Below, in pieces: positions 52,393 through 61,343 of a stretch of 64,000 nucleotides of DNA. The DNA is from SAR202 cluster bacterium bin22 (lineage in GTDB: Bacteria; Chloroflexota; Dehalococcoidia; Lucifugimonadales; UBA3495). The notes under the pieces were generated by a model, which was given only the letters and a program-made list of their open reading frames with translations, was not told the DNA's origin and did no database searches. Where the stretch lies: the NCBI GenBank assembly GCA_002238505.1, contig MPMM01000003.1, positions 1 through 64,000 of the forward strand. Direction: 5' to 3'. The position numbers and the translations under genes were made by a program. Each line of letters begins with the position of its first letter. The first letter of the stretch is position 1.

Positions 52393-53379
52393 TCAGGGCT
52401 GTGGGCGCAGATTGGAAGCAGAGAGAACCTCCTGGTTGATAACCCGAACGGGTTCACCTGCTGCGTAGGCCCGAATGTCTTCGATGGCCCCGGCGTAGAA
52501 GGCACGGTAGCCCTCTTCGGTTACGTACCCGAGGTGGGGCGCGATGATGGTATTGCCCAGACGAAGAAAGGGATGGTCTGCTGGCAAGGGTTCCACATCA
52601 AATGTGTCCAGGGCCGCTCCCGCAATGGCCTTTCGTTCCAGAGCATCTACCAGCGCCGCTTCGTTTATGATGGGCCCTCTCGAAATGTTCACGAGATAGG
52701 ACGTGGGCTTCATCAGCGCAATTTCCCGTGCCCCGACCAGGTCTCGTGTCCGGTCACTGAGGCGGAGGTGAACGGAGGCAATGTCAGACTCGCGGAACAG
52801 GGTTTCCTTGTCCACCAGGGTTGCCTGGCATTCGGCGGCGCGCTGGGCCGTAAGGTTCTGGCTCCAGGCGATGACATTCATCTGAAAGGCGTTTCCTACG
52901 CGGGCCATTAGTCCGCCGATATGACCCAGGCCTATCAGGCCCAGGGTCTTGCCCTTTAGCCCTACGCCAATTGTTGTCTGCCACCGGCCTTCTCGAGTCA
53001 AGCGGTCCTCCTGGGGAATCTTGCGAAGGAGGCCGATTATCAGGCCCCAGGTCAGTTCGGTAGGTCCCTCGCCGACGCCTCCGGTTCCGCAAACCACTAT
53101 GCCCAATTCGGTTGCGGCATCCACATCAAAGGAAGCGTTGCGGGCGCCCGTTGTAATCAGAAGTTTCAGGTCGGGCAGTTGACTCAGAACTGAACGAGTG
53201 AAGGGCGTGCGTTCCCTCATCCCGATTACGGCGTCAAAGCCCTGCAGTCTTTCTACCAGACGGGACTCGTCGGCCAGGTGGTCATGAAATGCCTCTACTT
53301 CCGCGTCAGAGGGGAGGGCTGACCAGTCGGCCATTTCCAAGGCCACATTCTGGTAGTCATCCAGTACGGCTATTTTCAC
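52393..53379 (-). CDS. D-2-hydroxyacid dehydrogenase
   Basis: 328 residues from GTG 53379, preceded by AGGAG; residues upstream in the frame belong to the end of the preceding gene. The nucleotide fold is TLGLIGLGHIGGLMARVG. Catalytic Arg in YLVNISRGPIINEAALVDAL, Glu in DTFDVEPLPADHPF and His in IIAPHLGYVTEEGYRAFY complete the set. It is an NAD-dependent 2-hydroxyacid dehydrogenase of the SerA/GyaR type. It starts 20 bases after the flavin monooxygenase stop, so the two form an operon. Confidence 0.9.
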   Translation of the reverse strand: MKIAVLDDYQNVALEMADWSALPSDAEVEAFHDHLADESRLVERLQGFDAVIGMRERTPFTRSVLSQLPDLKLLITTGARNASFDVDAATELGIVVCGTGGVGEGPTELTWGLIIGLLRKIPQEDRLTREGRWQTTIGVGLKGKTLGLIGLGHIGGLMARVGNAFQMNVIAWSQNLTAQRAAECQATLVDKETLFRESDIASVHLRLSDRTRDLVGAREIALMKPTSYLVNISRGPIINEAALVDALERKAIAGAALDTFDVEPLPADHPFLRLGNTIIAPHLGYVTEEGYRAFYAGAIEDIRAYAAGEPVRVINQEVLSASNLRPQP

Positions 53380-53398
53380 CAGAGTTGCTCCTGAAGGA

Positions 53399-54448
53399 TT
53401 ATTTGAAGTGGGGGGCCACGTCCTTGGCCAGGATTTCCATGCTGTGTATAACCCGGTCCGGTGGAATAAGTCCACCAGGATTAAGTTCGGCGATGACACT
53501 GTTAAGACCCAGGTCCTCTTCCAGTCTGGAAAGTCGGTTAATCAGTCCTTCCGCCGAACCAAAGGCAACCTTGGTTTCCAGCATGTCTTCGAAGGTCATG
53601 GTGGCCAAACGTTCGCCGCGTCCCTGCCGCAACTCGGTGGCTTCAGTACCTGCCTGGCCAGCGGAATCGCGATAAAGGGAACTCATCCTGCTGAAATAGG
53701 CGTGGATGCTTTCCGAAGGCTCTTCAAGGGCGGCCTGTTCGGAGTCGCCGGCGTATATCGGGATTCTCAGGGATACGTCGCCATCGCCAGGATGGCCGGC
53801 CTCGTGCCAGGCATCCCTATACCTGGACAGGTTGGCGCGCAGATCATATACGTCCATTCCCCTGAGACCAACGAAAATAGGCATTCCCTGCTGACCCATG
53901 CGGGGGAAGGTCTCTTCAGTGGTGGCCGCTACCCGAAGGGGCGGGTGGGGAAGGGTAAAGGGAGTGGGCGAAATGTGGGCGCTCTCAATATGGAAGTACT
54001 CCCCATTGTAGGAAAAAGCCTCGCCCTTCCATGCCTCCAGGATTACTTCCAGAGCTTCCTCGAACCGGCCACGACTCTCTTCGTAGGGGATGCCGTAAAC
54101 GTCGTAAGCCCTGGGGAACGCGCTGCGGCCAATGCCAAAGTCAAACCGGCCTTCGGCTATCTGGTCGACGGTGGCCATTTCTTCGGCAATGCGAAGGGGA
54201 TTTCCCAGTGGCAGAACCGACACAGCAGTACCGACCCTGAGCCGGTCGGTGCGCGTGGCGATGGAACTGGCTATGACTGCCGGCGATGAGAGGACAGTGC
54301 GGGTAGGCGCGAAATGGACCTCGGAGAGCCAGGCCTCGTCGATTCCCCAGGCCTCGGCGGCATCCACCAGGGAAAAGCCCTCCCGGAAGGCTTCGGCCTG
54401 ACTGCCGCCATCACGGCGTTCAAACTGCATGAATATGCCAAAGTCCAT
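53399..54448 (-). CDS. LLM-class flavin-dependent monooxygenase
   Basis: 349 residues, luciferase-like. MDFGIFMQFERRDGGSQAEA, DEAWLSEVHFAPTRTVLSSP, LRIAEEMATVDQIAEGRFDF, and the signature TPFTLPHPPLRVAATTEETF. AGGAGG precedes the ATG. Cotranscribed with the downstream D-2-hydroxyacid dehydrogenase, suggesting a two-step oxidation in which the monooxygenase product becomes a hydroxy or oxo acid (inference). Confidence 0.92.
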   Translation of the reverse strand: MDFGIFMQFERRDGGSQAEAFREGFSLVDAAEAWGIDEAWLSEVHFAPTRTVLSSPAVIASSIATRTDRLRVGTAVSVLPLGNPLRIAEEMATVDQIAEGRFDFGIGRSAFPRAYDVYGIPYEESRGRFEEALEVILEAWKGEAFSYNGEYFHIESAHISPTPFTLPHPPLRVAATTEETFPRMGQQGMPIFVGLRGMDVYDLRANLSRYRDAWHEAGHPGDGDVSLRIPIYAGDSEQAALEEPSESIHAYFSRMSSLYRDSAGQAGTEATELRQGRGERLATMTFEDMLETKVAFGSAEGLINRLSRLEEDLGLNSVIAELNPGGLIPPDRVIHSMEILAKDVAPHFK

Positions 54449-54791
54449 TATTCCTCCTGCCAGCTCGAACTGAAATCATACAGCAGCGCCACTGGCTTCG
54501 TATCTCTGCTCAACCAAGGGGGTATGACTAGGGCAGAAGCCCGTGCTTGAATAGTGGGCTAAAGTTAAACACACGGCCCGGTAAGGGTCAAGGAACATGG
54601 AGAGGGCGGCAGGTCAATCGTACCTATTGGCTTCTGAGCCGGGATGAGAATGGGATTTCTAGCGTCATTAGGTCTCATCGATTGCCGGTTTGTTTGCGTG
54701 CAGGTTTGCGGGGGAGGGTCTCTGTTGCAAAAATCCAGCTTAAACCCGACTAGCTCCTGTTTCCGAGGCTTGGGTGAAAGGACAAAGAGAC
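54449..54791. other. intergenic, no gene
   Basis: About 340 bases upstream of the monooxygenase and before the terminator of the solute-binding gene. It should contain the monooxygenase promoter; no convincing boxes or genes are seen. Confidence 0.5.
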
Positions 54792-54820
54792 GGGCCATCC
54801 CACATGCCGTGGGATGGCCC
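54792..54820 (-). terminator. rho-independent terminator of solute-binding protein gene
   Basis: GGGCCATCCCAC pairs perfectly with GTGGGATGGCCC over a five-base loop. On the minus strand the stem is followed by GTCTCTTTGTCCTTTC, a T-rich run. It lies 27 bases after the stop. Confidence 0.85.
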
Positions 54821-54846
54821 AAGAACCTTAGCTGGGAGGGCGAATT

Positions 54847-56847
54847 TTATTCGCCGCCCGGGACACCCTGAGTCTGGCCAGAGAAGCCGGAATCGTTGTA
54901 GTGGTTCGGGTCAATCCACATGTGGGCCCACCGCAGGTGGCTGGAGGTGGGACCAGGGAAGTGGACATAGCCGCGGACCTCGGGCCAGAAGGCTACGCCT
55001 TCCTGTTCCCAGAAGGAGGGGAAGTTCCAGTACTGCTGCATGAGGTGTACCTGGATATCCTGCCCCAGCTTCTTGCGGTCCTCGAAGGCAGTCATTTGGC
55101 CCAGTTCCTCAAACATGGCCTCCGCCGCAGAGTCGCATGCGGTGCCGGGAGTCTGGAAGTTATACAGGCTATCGCACCGGTGGTAGTGGCCAAGGCCCAG
55201 GAAGGGGTCATCGACGCCGGCCACGCCGCCGGTGGAGGCCATGAAGTCGCCCCAGTCGCCGGCCTGCCTGGACTTCCGGTAGGCGATGGTCTCGATGACA
55301 TCAAAGTCGGTTTTGATGCCCAGCAGGCGCAACTGTTCCTGCATGTAGGTGGCGCGGTTAACCCGTTGGTTGTCGCTCTCCACCGTCAACACGTAGGTCT
55401 TGTCGAAGTCGAAACCTTCCTCGTTAAGGATCTGGATGGCCTCGGCTCGCTGGGCCTCCATGTCGGGGGGCGGGCACCAGCCGGGGATACTGCAGGCCTG
55501 CTCTTGCGTTAAAGCCCAGGGGCTGCCGGGGGGCATCAGGCCCAATCCAGTGGAACCGTAACCCTGGAGAGTCACCTTGATGCCGGTCAACTTGTCGAAT
55601 CCCATGGCAACGGCCTGGCGGATCCTGACGTTGTCGAAGGGGGCGTTTCGGCTGTTGATCCACAGGTTCTCGCTTGAACGGGTGGCACGGATTACTGTCT
55701 GGATCTTTTCGTGCTTGACGTACTGGTCATATTGTCCGAAGTTGCGAATCCAGTGCCAGTCGGTCTGATGTGCCAGCATGGCAGCCTGTTGCGCCGACTC
55801 GTCCAGGATTCCGAAGATTACCAGGTCGTAGATGTAGGGCAGACCGTCAACGTGATAATCGGGGTTTCGGGAGAAGTGTTGCTCATCTACACCTACCTGC
55901 TGGCCCTCGTCCCAAATGAATGGACCGGTTCCCACCGAGACATCCTGGAACATGGCTTCTTCGCCGCCTTGCTGGAACCAGGCCTTGTTAAATATCATGG
56001 CGGCCGGGTTACCGAAGCTCAGCAGGGGCACTGCGGAAGGGCTCGTAAACCGGAACTTCAGCGCGGACTCGTCCACGCATTGCATGGCGTTCAGGTCCAC
56101 GTCGGTAAGGCGGTTCTTCATGTAGGAACCGGTAATACCCTCTTCCGTGATCATGATTTCGTAACTATAGCGAGCGTCCTCACAGGTCATTGGCTCACCG
56201 TTGTGCCACATTACGTTGTCTTTGAGGAAGAAGGTTACCCCTTGCAGGTCATCGTCCACGGTCCAGCCGTAGGCCAGGCCGGGAATGTAAGGGCCGCCTG
56301 GATCATACGGATCGTCCTGGATCAGGTTGTCGTGGGTCGGTACACGGTACCGAATGGTGGTGCCGCTGCGGGCGCCCCAAACGTTGGCGTGCTCCAGGGG
56401 GTCTTCGTAGTTGATACGGAGAGTTCCCCCGTAAACGGGATCGCCATAGAAAGCCGTTGGGGGAGTCCAGTATGAGGCGAAGTCAGGGGCCTCTCGGGGT
56501 CCCATAGCCGACTCGGACACTGGGGCGAGAGCAGCCTGGGCCACACTGGTCGGCGTTGGGGCCGCTTGAGGGGCCGGCTCGGAGGAGGATGCGGCCGATG
56601 TCGTAGAAGACTCCGCTGAACCGGAACTCGCCTGCTGCTGCGCGGCCGGTTGCGATGGCGAAGAAGGCGCTGCCGGCTGGGCGGGTGCTGCCTGCTGCTG
56701 GCTTGCCGCCGGGGCAGCTTCAGGCTGTTGTGCGGGCTCTTGTTGCACCTCCGCCGCGGACCCGCAGGCCACAATAAACATCATGCTGACCAGGGCGCCT
56801 GAGAAGAAAAGACGCCATAGCTTCCATTTCCTGTAATTGCTCATCAT
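54847..56847 (-). CDS. ABC transporter extracellular solute-binding lipoprotein, family 5
   Basis: 666 residues from ATG 56847, directly after GGGAGGATTA; the ATG at 56844 is also possible. The signal ends at a lipobox SMMFIVAC with Cys28. A linker of about 70 residues, rich in Ala, Pro, Gln and Ser, follows. The family 5 fold has YGGTLRINYEDPLEHANVW, PGLAYGWTVDDDLQGVTFFL, FKDNVMWHNGEPMTCEDARY-like and VRQAVAMGFDKLTGIK-type segments. It binds oligopeptides, nickel or another solute. No permease or ATPase genes are adjacent. Confidence 0.9.
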   Translation of the reverse strand: MMSNYRKWKLWRLFFSGALVSMMFIVACGSAAEVQQEPAQQPEAAPAASQQQAAPAQPAAPSSPSQPAAQQQASSGSAESSTTSAASSSEPAPQAAPTPTSVAQAALAPVSESAMGPREAPDFASYWTPPTAFYGDPVYGGTLRINYEDPLEHANVWGARSGTTIRYRVPTHDNLIQDDPYDPGGPYIPGLAYGWTVDDDLQGVTFFLKDNVMWHNGEPMTCEDARYSYEIMITEEGITGSYMKNRLTDVDLNAMQCVDESALKFRFTSPSAVPLLSFGNPAAMIFNKAWFQQGGEEAMFQDVSVGTGPFIWDEGQQVGVDEQHFSRNPDYHVDGLPYIYDLVIFGILDESAQQAAMLAHQTDWHWIRNFGQYDQYVKHEKIQTVIRATRSSENLWINSRNAPFDNVRIRQAVAMGFDKLTGIKVTLQGYGSTGLGLMPPGSPWALTQEQACSIPGWCPPPDMEAQRAEAIQILNEEGFDFDKTYVLTVESDNQRVNRATYMQEQLRLLGIKTDFDVIETIAYRKSRQAGDWGDFMASTGGVAGVDDPFLGLGHYHRCDSLYNFQTPGTACDSAAEAMFEELGQMTAFEDRKKLGQDIQVHLMQQYWNFPSFWEQEGVAFWPEVRGYVHFPGPTSSHLRWAHMWIDPNHYNDSGFSGQTQGVPGGE

Positions 56848-57521
56848 TAATCCTCCCAAATGGTGGTTCCCTGTTTGTGGTGGGTACGTGTTCCATTGGT
56901 TAGAGGTCGTCTAGATGTGCCTGCTACGATGGGTCGGTATCATATCTCTACCAGATATAACGCCGTATCGTAATTACACAGGAACTCGGATTCACTTACC
57001 GGGTTTCGAAACAATTCATGCCCTTTGGTTATGGCTTTTTAATCACTGGATATTGGTTGGTTCACCTCCTTTCGTGGGATAGTGGATAGCGAAGGTAGAG
57101 TCCGATTCTGCATTAAACGCGCGTTGTACTGGATTCGGTCTGCAGGTGTCGGACTAATCAGGCTGAAGAAGACAAGAACTATTCTGTGGATGAAAGTTGT
57201 CGGCAAGTATATTTGTAAAACCAGAATAATGTCAAACATTAGTCTCTTTTCTTGACTGTAAAACGTAGCTAATTGCGGCGTGAACTCACACTTTTCTTCA
57301 TTTGTATCTGACACGCAGGCGAGAAACTGTCTCTGACTGTAATCAGGACTGTTCGGGTGAACCGTGCGGGACAGGATCAGGCGACCGCCACATCGACCGT
57401 TGAGGCTATGCATTACCGAAATCCGCAAAATTTACAGCGAATACTGTTAGTGTTAGTATTCTCTTCTGTCCGGAACCTCTTAACGCCGCTCGACGGTTAA
57501 CAGGAAAATCAGACATCCGAA
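56848..57521. other. 670-bp A/T-richer intergenic region
   Basis: No supported gene. A minus-strand frame (57039-57428) lacks a ribosome site and motifs. A near-perfect Shine-Dalgarno (AAAGGAGGTGAACC, minus, about 57059-57072) leads only to very short frames. The promoter of the ccm cluster lies at its right end. Confidence 0.5.
57431..57461 (+). promoter_or_regulatory. ccmF promoter with overlapping palindrome
   Basis: TTTACA (57431-57436), 17-base spacer, TAGTAT (57454-57459). An inverted repeat GAATACT-N9-AGTATTC (57439-57461) covers the spacer and -10 box, which suggests a repressor site. Confidence 0.5.
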
Positions 57522-59528
57522 ATGGCTGACTTAGGTGCAATATCTCTTTGGATTGGGCTGGCCCTCGCTTGTTATGCCTTTTTCGGATCTGTAGCGGGCA
57601 AAGCGCGGGGCGTGCCTGCCCTGGTGGTTAGTTCCCGACGTTCGGTGTACGTCATAGTTCTGGTTATGCTGGTAGCCACCATGAGTCTGGTGGGTTCCTT
57701 TATTAACCGGGATTATGAAGTGGCCTACGTGGCGGCGCACAGCAGCAACGCCATGGCGGATATATACACCTGGGTAGCATTCTACGCCGGAAACGAGGGC
57801 TCGCTGCTTTATATAGCTTTCGTCCTTTCCGTTATGGCTGCCGCGGCAATTCGCTGGGCCCCCGAACGTACCAGAGACTTTCTTCCCTACACCACCGCGA
57901 CCCTGATGGTCGTGCAGATATTCTTCATTGCCGTCATGGCCTTTATGGCCAATCCATTTGACAAGCTTCCTTTTATCCCGCCCGATGGCGAGGGGATTAA
58001 TCCCCTGCTGACGCATTTCGGGATGTTCTTTCACCCACCCGCATTGATGGCGGGGCTCATCGGAATCAGCATACCCTCTGCCTTTGCTTTGGGCGCGCTG
58101 TTGGCCGGCAAAAGCCGCGACGAATGGGCGGACTCGGGCCGGTTGTGGGGCATTGTTACGTGGGCTCTGCTGGCCAGCGGACTGCTGCTGGGTTCCTGGT
58201 GGGCATATACGATCCTGGGCTGGGGAGGGTTCTGGTTCTGGGACCCGGTTGAAAATGCTGCTTTTATGCCATGGCTGGCCCTGACGGCATTTGTCCATTC
58301 CATCATGGTCCAAAAGCGGCGTGGGATGTTCCGGATGTGGAACATCGTACTGATAAACGCAGCTTTCGGGCTGGCGTTGTATGGCATGTTTATGAACCGG
58401 GGAGGGCCGGTGCCATCGGTGCACTCCTTTGGGGCGTCCACTTTAGGGTGGGTTTTCCTGCTATTCCTTGCGGTGGGAGTTTTGGTTCCCTTTGCGGTGT
58501 TCTTCTGGCGGTACAACCTGCTCAAGAGCGCCCAGAACCTGGATTCGATGCTATCCCGCGAGGCAGCATTCCTGATCAACAATTTGCTGCTGCTGGGAAT
58601 AGCCTTCGTCACCTTGTGGGGAACCGTTTATCCGCTGTTCGCAAGACTGGGTGGCGGAGAGGAAATAACGATAGCCCGTCCCTTCTACGACCAGGTAAAC
58701 GGGCCGCTTATGCTGGCATTAGTGCTTTTGATGGGGGTAGGGCCACTGCTCCCCTGGCGTCGGGCAAACTGGGCAAGTCTCCGGCGTGCCTTGCTGGTTC
58801 CTGCCTCGGCGGCAGCGGTGACTGTGGTAATCCTGGCTGTATTCATAACCAGGCAGCCCTTCGCCCTTACAGGATTCGGTCTGTGTGCCCTGGTTTCAAC
58901 CGGCATAGCGATGGAATGGTGGCGTGGAATGCTGGCACGACATCGTAATTCACGAGAAAACTATGCCCTGGCCCTGTTCCGCTTGATTGCAGCCAACAGG
59001 CCCCGCTACGGCGGGTACATTGTTCACTTGTCAGTGGTAATGGTAGCCATGGGTGTGCTGGGCGGTTCGTTATTTGACGTCCAGCGGGATGTGGTACTGG
59101 CTCCAGGGGAGACTTACGAGATTGCCGGGTATGAACTGCGCTACCAGGACACTGTTCAGGTAAACCAGTCTGACCGCACCGAGTATTTTTCGACTCTGGA
59201 ATTGTCCCGGGATGGCCAATTTCTACAGGAGTTGGAGGCACGCCGCAGCTTCTATCCGTCCTTTAACATGGCATCGACGCTGGCCGCCATTCGCTCCACC
59301 CCCGTTGAGGATTTTTACGTAGTGCCCAGCGAAAACCTGCCCGACGGTTCAGTAGGCTTTCGCATACTGGTCAATCCCCTGATCTGGTGGATGTGGGTGG
59401 CGGGACCGGTTCTGATACTTGGGACGGTTGTATCGCTCTGGCCTGAAAGAAGTCGCGCTCCGATGCGGGTTACGACTCCGGTGGTGGCTGCTTCTGGCGC
59501 CGGAGGAACTCGGGCCACTACGGCATGA
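57522..59528 (+). CDS. ccmF: cytochrome c-type biogenesis protein CcmF (haem lyase)
   Basis: 668 residues with about 15 membrane helices. The WWD haem-handling segment reads GWGGFWFWDPVENAAFMPWL. AHSSNAMADIYTWVAFYAGN and GNEGSLLYI precede it, and MFFHPPALMAGLIG carries a conserved haem-ligand His. RPRYGGYIVHLSVVMVAMGV is near the C terminus, before the periplasmic domain (YELRYQDTV...). CcmF attaches haem from CcmE to apocytochrome c in system I maturation. First gene of a four-gene ccm run. Confidence 0.93.
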   Translation: MADLGAISLWIGLALACYAFFGSVAGKARGVPALVVSSRRSVYVIVLVMLVATMSLVGSFINRDYEVAYVAAHSSNAMADIYTWVAFYAGNEGSLLYIAFVLSVMAAAAIRWAPERTRDFLPYTTATLMVVQIFFIAVMAFMANPFDKLPFIPPDGEGINPLLTHFGMFFHPPALMAGLIGISIPSAFALGALLAGKSRDEWADSGRLWGIVTWALLASGLLLGSWWAYTILGWGGFWFWDPVENAAFMPWLALTAFVHSIMVQKRRGMFRMWNIVLINAAFGLALYGMFMNRGGPVPSVHSFGASTLGWVFLLFLAVGVLVPFAVFFWRYNLLKSAQNLDSMLSREAAFLINNLLLLGIAFVTLWGTVYPLFARLGGGEEITIARPFYDQVNGPLMLALVLLMGVGPLLPWRRANWASLRRALLVPASAAAVTVVILAVFITRQPFALTGFGLCALVSTGIAMEWWRGMLARHRNSRENYALALFRLIAANRPRYGGYIVHLSVVMVAMGVLGGSLFDVQRDVVLAPGETYEIAGYELRYQDTVQVNQSDRTEYFSTLELSRDGQFLQELEARRSFYPSFNMASTLAAIRSTPVEDFYVVPSENLPDGSVGFRILVNPLIWWMWVAGPVLILGTVVSLWPERSRAPMRVTTPVVAASGAGGTRATTA

Positions 59529-59583
59529 AATCGCCACCCCAGGAATTCGATCACGGAAGTTTCCATCGGTCAGGTAAGCCATA

Positions 59584-60072
59584 ATGGCGCTGATAATAGG
59601 ACTCGCCCTGGCTTTGTTGGGGATTGCCGTGGCAGTTTACCCCTTCGTCCGGCACAGGCTTTTGCAGCTACCTCACGAGGTAGCTGTGGGAGTGGTTGAA
59701 GGGACCGACAGTGAAACCCGGACTTCTCCTGCCGACGATTTGGAATCGGTGTACGAAGCGATTCGTACGCTGCAATTGGAAAGGGAACTGGGCAATGTTC
59801 CGGAGGGTCTATTCCGGGAACAATTGAACAGCTACCGTATTCAGGCTGCGACGCTGCTAAGGGCCCTGGAAAAAGGACAAGAATCGGGGGGCGACTGGGC
59901 GCTGGAGGAAGAAATCAAGATAGCCCGCACAGGGTTACGGCCAAATTCCTCCAGCGGAATGGTTTGCGCTAATTGTGGGAAACTGGTTCCAACGGGAGTT
60001 GACGCCTGTCCCGAATGTGGGGTAGCGGCATCAGGTCAGCCTGAAAATAGACGGTCGCCTACAGTTAACTGA
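59584..60072 (+). CDS. CcmI-like membrane-anchored protein with C-terminal zinc ribbon
   Basis: 162 residues. One N-terminal helix (LIIGLALALLGIAVAVYPFV), then a helical region LESVYEAIRTLQLERELGNV that resembles the membrane-proximal part of CcmI. The C terminus carries a zinc ribbon MVCANCGKLVPTGVDACPEC. No family name is certain. Its position between CcmF and CcmG suggests a role in apocytochrome handling, with the ribbon as a structural or redox-sensing unit (inference). Confidence 0.72.
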   Translation: MALIIGLALALLGIAVAVYPFVRHRLLQLPHEVAVGVVEGTDSETRTSPADDLESVYEAIRTLQLERELGNVPEGLFREQLNSYRIQAATLLRALEKGQESGGDWALEEEIKIARTGLRPNSSSGMVCANCGKLVPTGVDACPECGVAASGQPENRRSPTVN

Positions 60073-60087
60073 GCGACACATAGACTT

Positions 60088-61338
60088 ATGACCCTTCATA
60101 GCTTCCCTCATCCAGCCCTGGCCCTTCCACTGGCTTTGCCCTTGATTTTTTGCCTCCTGCTGATTGTTCTGGCGATGCATGGGCCCAGCACGCTACTGGC
60201 GCAGAGTCCTGACGAAGCTTCAGTCAGGGGCGGGTTGGTAAACGGGACTGAAGGCGGTGAGACACCTTCGGGCCTCCCAGTGACCCTCCACGCAATCGAT
60301 TCTCTAGAAGGCAGGGTGGCCAGCTATAACGCCACCTCAGACGAGGCTGGGAACTTCATCTTCGAAGGTGTTGCCAGGGTTGATGGAGGCAGTTATGTAT
60401 TGGTGGCGGACTACGATGGTATGCGCTACAGCGAACTGTTGGAGTCCCGGAATCTTGCCGATCCTGTGAGGCTGACTATATACGAGATCACCCGGGATAT
60501 TGGGGTAATAGAAGTCCGGCGGCAGGCCATGATTATCGCCGACATCGACGATACCAACCGGGAAATCAGCGCCCTGGAAGTACTGAGCGTCAGCAACACC
60601 AGCGACCGGACGCTGCTCCCCGAACTGGCCAACATAACAAACCCGGCCGACATCAACTTTCTCCGGTTCTCCCTTCCTGCCGATTCTATTGACCTCTCGG
60701 TCCAGTCCAGTTTGCCTGGCGGCGATATTGTCCCCATGGGTACCGGATTTGCTGTGACTTCTCCCGTCCTTCCCGGCGACCACGAGATTAACTACAGTTA
60801 CAAGTTTCCGTATGAATCCGACAGTGTTACATTCAACCAGCGGTTGATCCAGGGAGTGGAAACTTACCAGGTATTGGCGCCCTTGGCACTGTCGCAAATA
60901 CAGGTGACGCCTCTGGAGCCCAAGCCTCGGTTAGACGTTGGGGGCACTCCCTACCTGGTTTGGGAAACCAGTCGGGTCCCCCCCGGGAGAGGTGTTGCGC
61001 TGCGAATCTCACAGTTGCCCCAGCCCGGTCTGGCCACGACCCTGATTCAGAGCGTTTCCGGGCCGCAACTGTGGCTGACAATTGTTCCGCCAATGCTGGC
61101 CGTTGGCCTGGGGATCCTGCTCCTTTGGGCGTGGTTCCGGGCTCCGAGGACAGTGGGAAGCGTCGCTTACATTTCTGGAGACGATGCCGTTCGGCGGCAG
61201 TCGCTGATTCAGGCGATTGCGGTCCTGGATGATAGATATGAGGTGGGGCAGTTGGCCGAGGGGGAATACAAACCCCGCCGAGAAGAACTCTTGAACCGCT
61301 TAAGGCAACTTTCATCGACCCCTGAAGGGTCTGACTGA
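60088..61338 (+). CDS. secreted/membrane protein of ccm cluster with SHOCT-like C terminus
   Basis: 416 residues. An N-terminal signal (ALPLALPLIFCLLLIVLAMH) precedes an extracytoplasmic beta domain resembling carboxypeptidase-regulatory folds (GLPVTLHAIDSLEGRVASYN). A second part ends at a transmembrane helix (LWLTIVPPMLAVGLGILLLW). A cytoplasmic tail (DDRYEVGQLAEGEYKPRREE) resembles a short SHOCT segment. It may take part in cytochrome c maturation because of its place between the CcmI-like and CcmG genes. Function unproven. Confidence 0.7.
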   Translation: MTLHSFPHPALALPLALPLIFCLLLIVLAMHGPSTLLAQSPDEASVRGGLVNGTEGGETPSGLPVTLHAIDSLEGRVASYNATSDEAGNFIFEGVARVDGGSYVLVADYDGMRYSELLESRNLADPVRLTIYEITRDIGVIEVRRQAMIIADIDDTNREISALEVLSVSNTSDRTLLPELANITNPADINFLRFSLPADSIDLSVQSSLPGGDIVPMGTGFAVTSPVLPGDHEINYSYKFPYESDSVTFNQRLIQGVETYQVLAPLALSQIQVTPLEPKPRLDVGGTPYLVWETSRVPPGRGVALRISQLPQPGLATTLIQSVSGPQLWLTIVPPMLAVGLGILLLWAWFRAPRTVGSVAYISGDDAVRRQSLIQAIAVLDDRYEVGQLAEGEYKPRREELLNRLRQLSSTPEGSD

Positions 61339-61343
61339 ATACC

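Noticed and set aside
55711-56475. 254-residue plus-strand frame opposite the solute-binding protein
   Set aside because: Antisense to a full-length family 5 binding protein. No motifs.
57039-57428. 129-residue minus-strand frame in the 670-base gap
   Set aside because: No ribosome site at the start, no motifs, composition like random A/T-richer DNA.
57531-58424. 297-residue minus-strand frame opposite ccmF
   Set aside because: Antisense to membrane-helix codons of a clear CcmF, rich in His/Gln/Arg as such shadows are.
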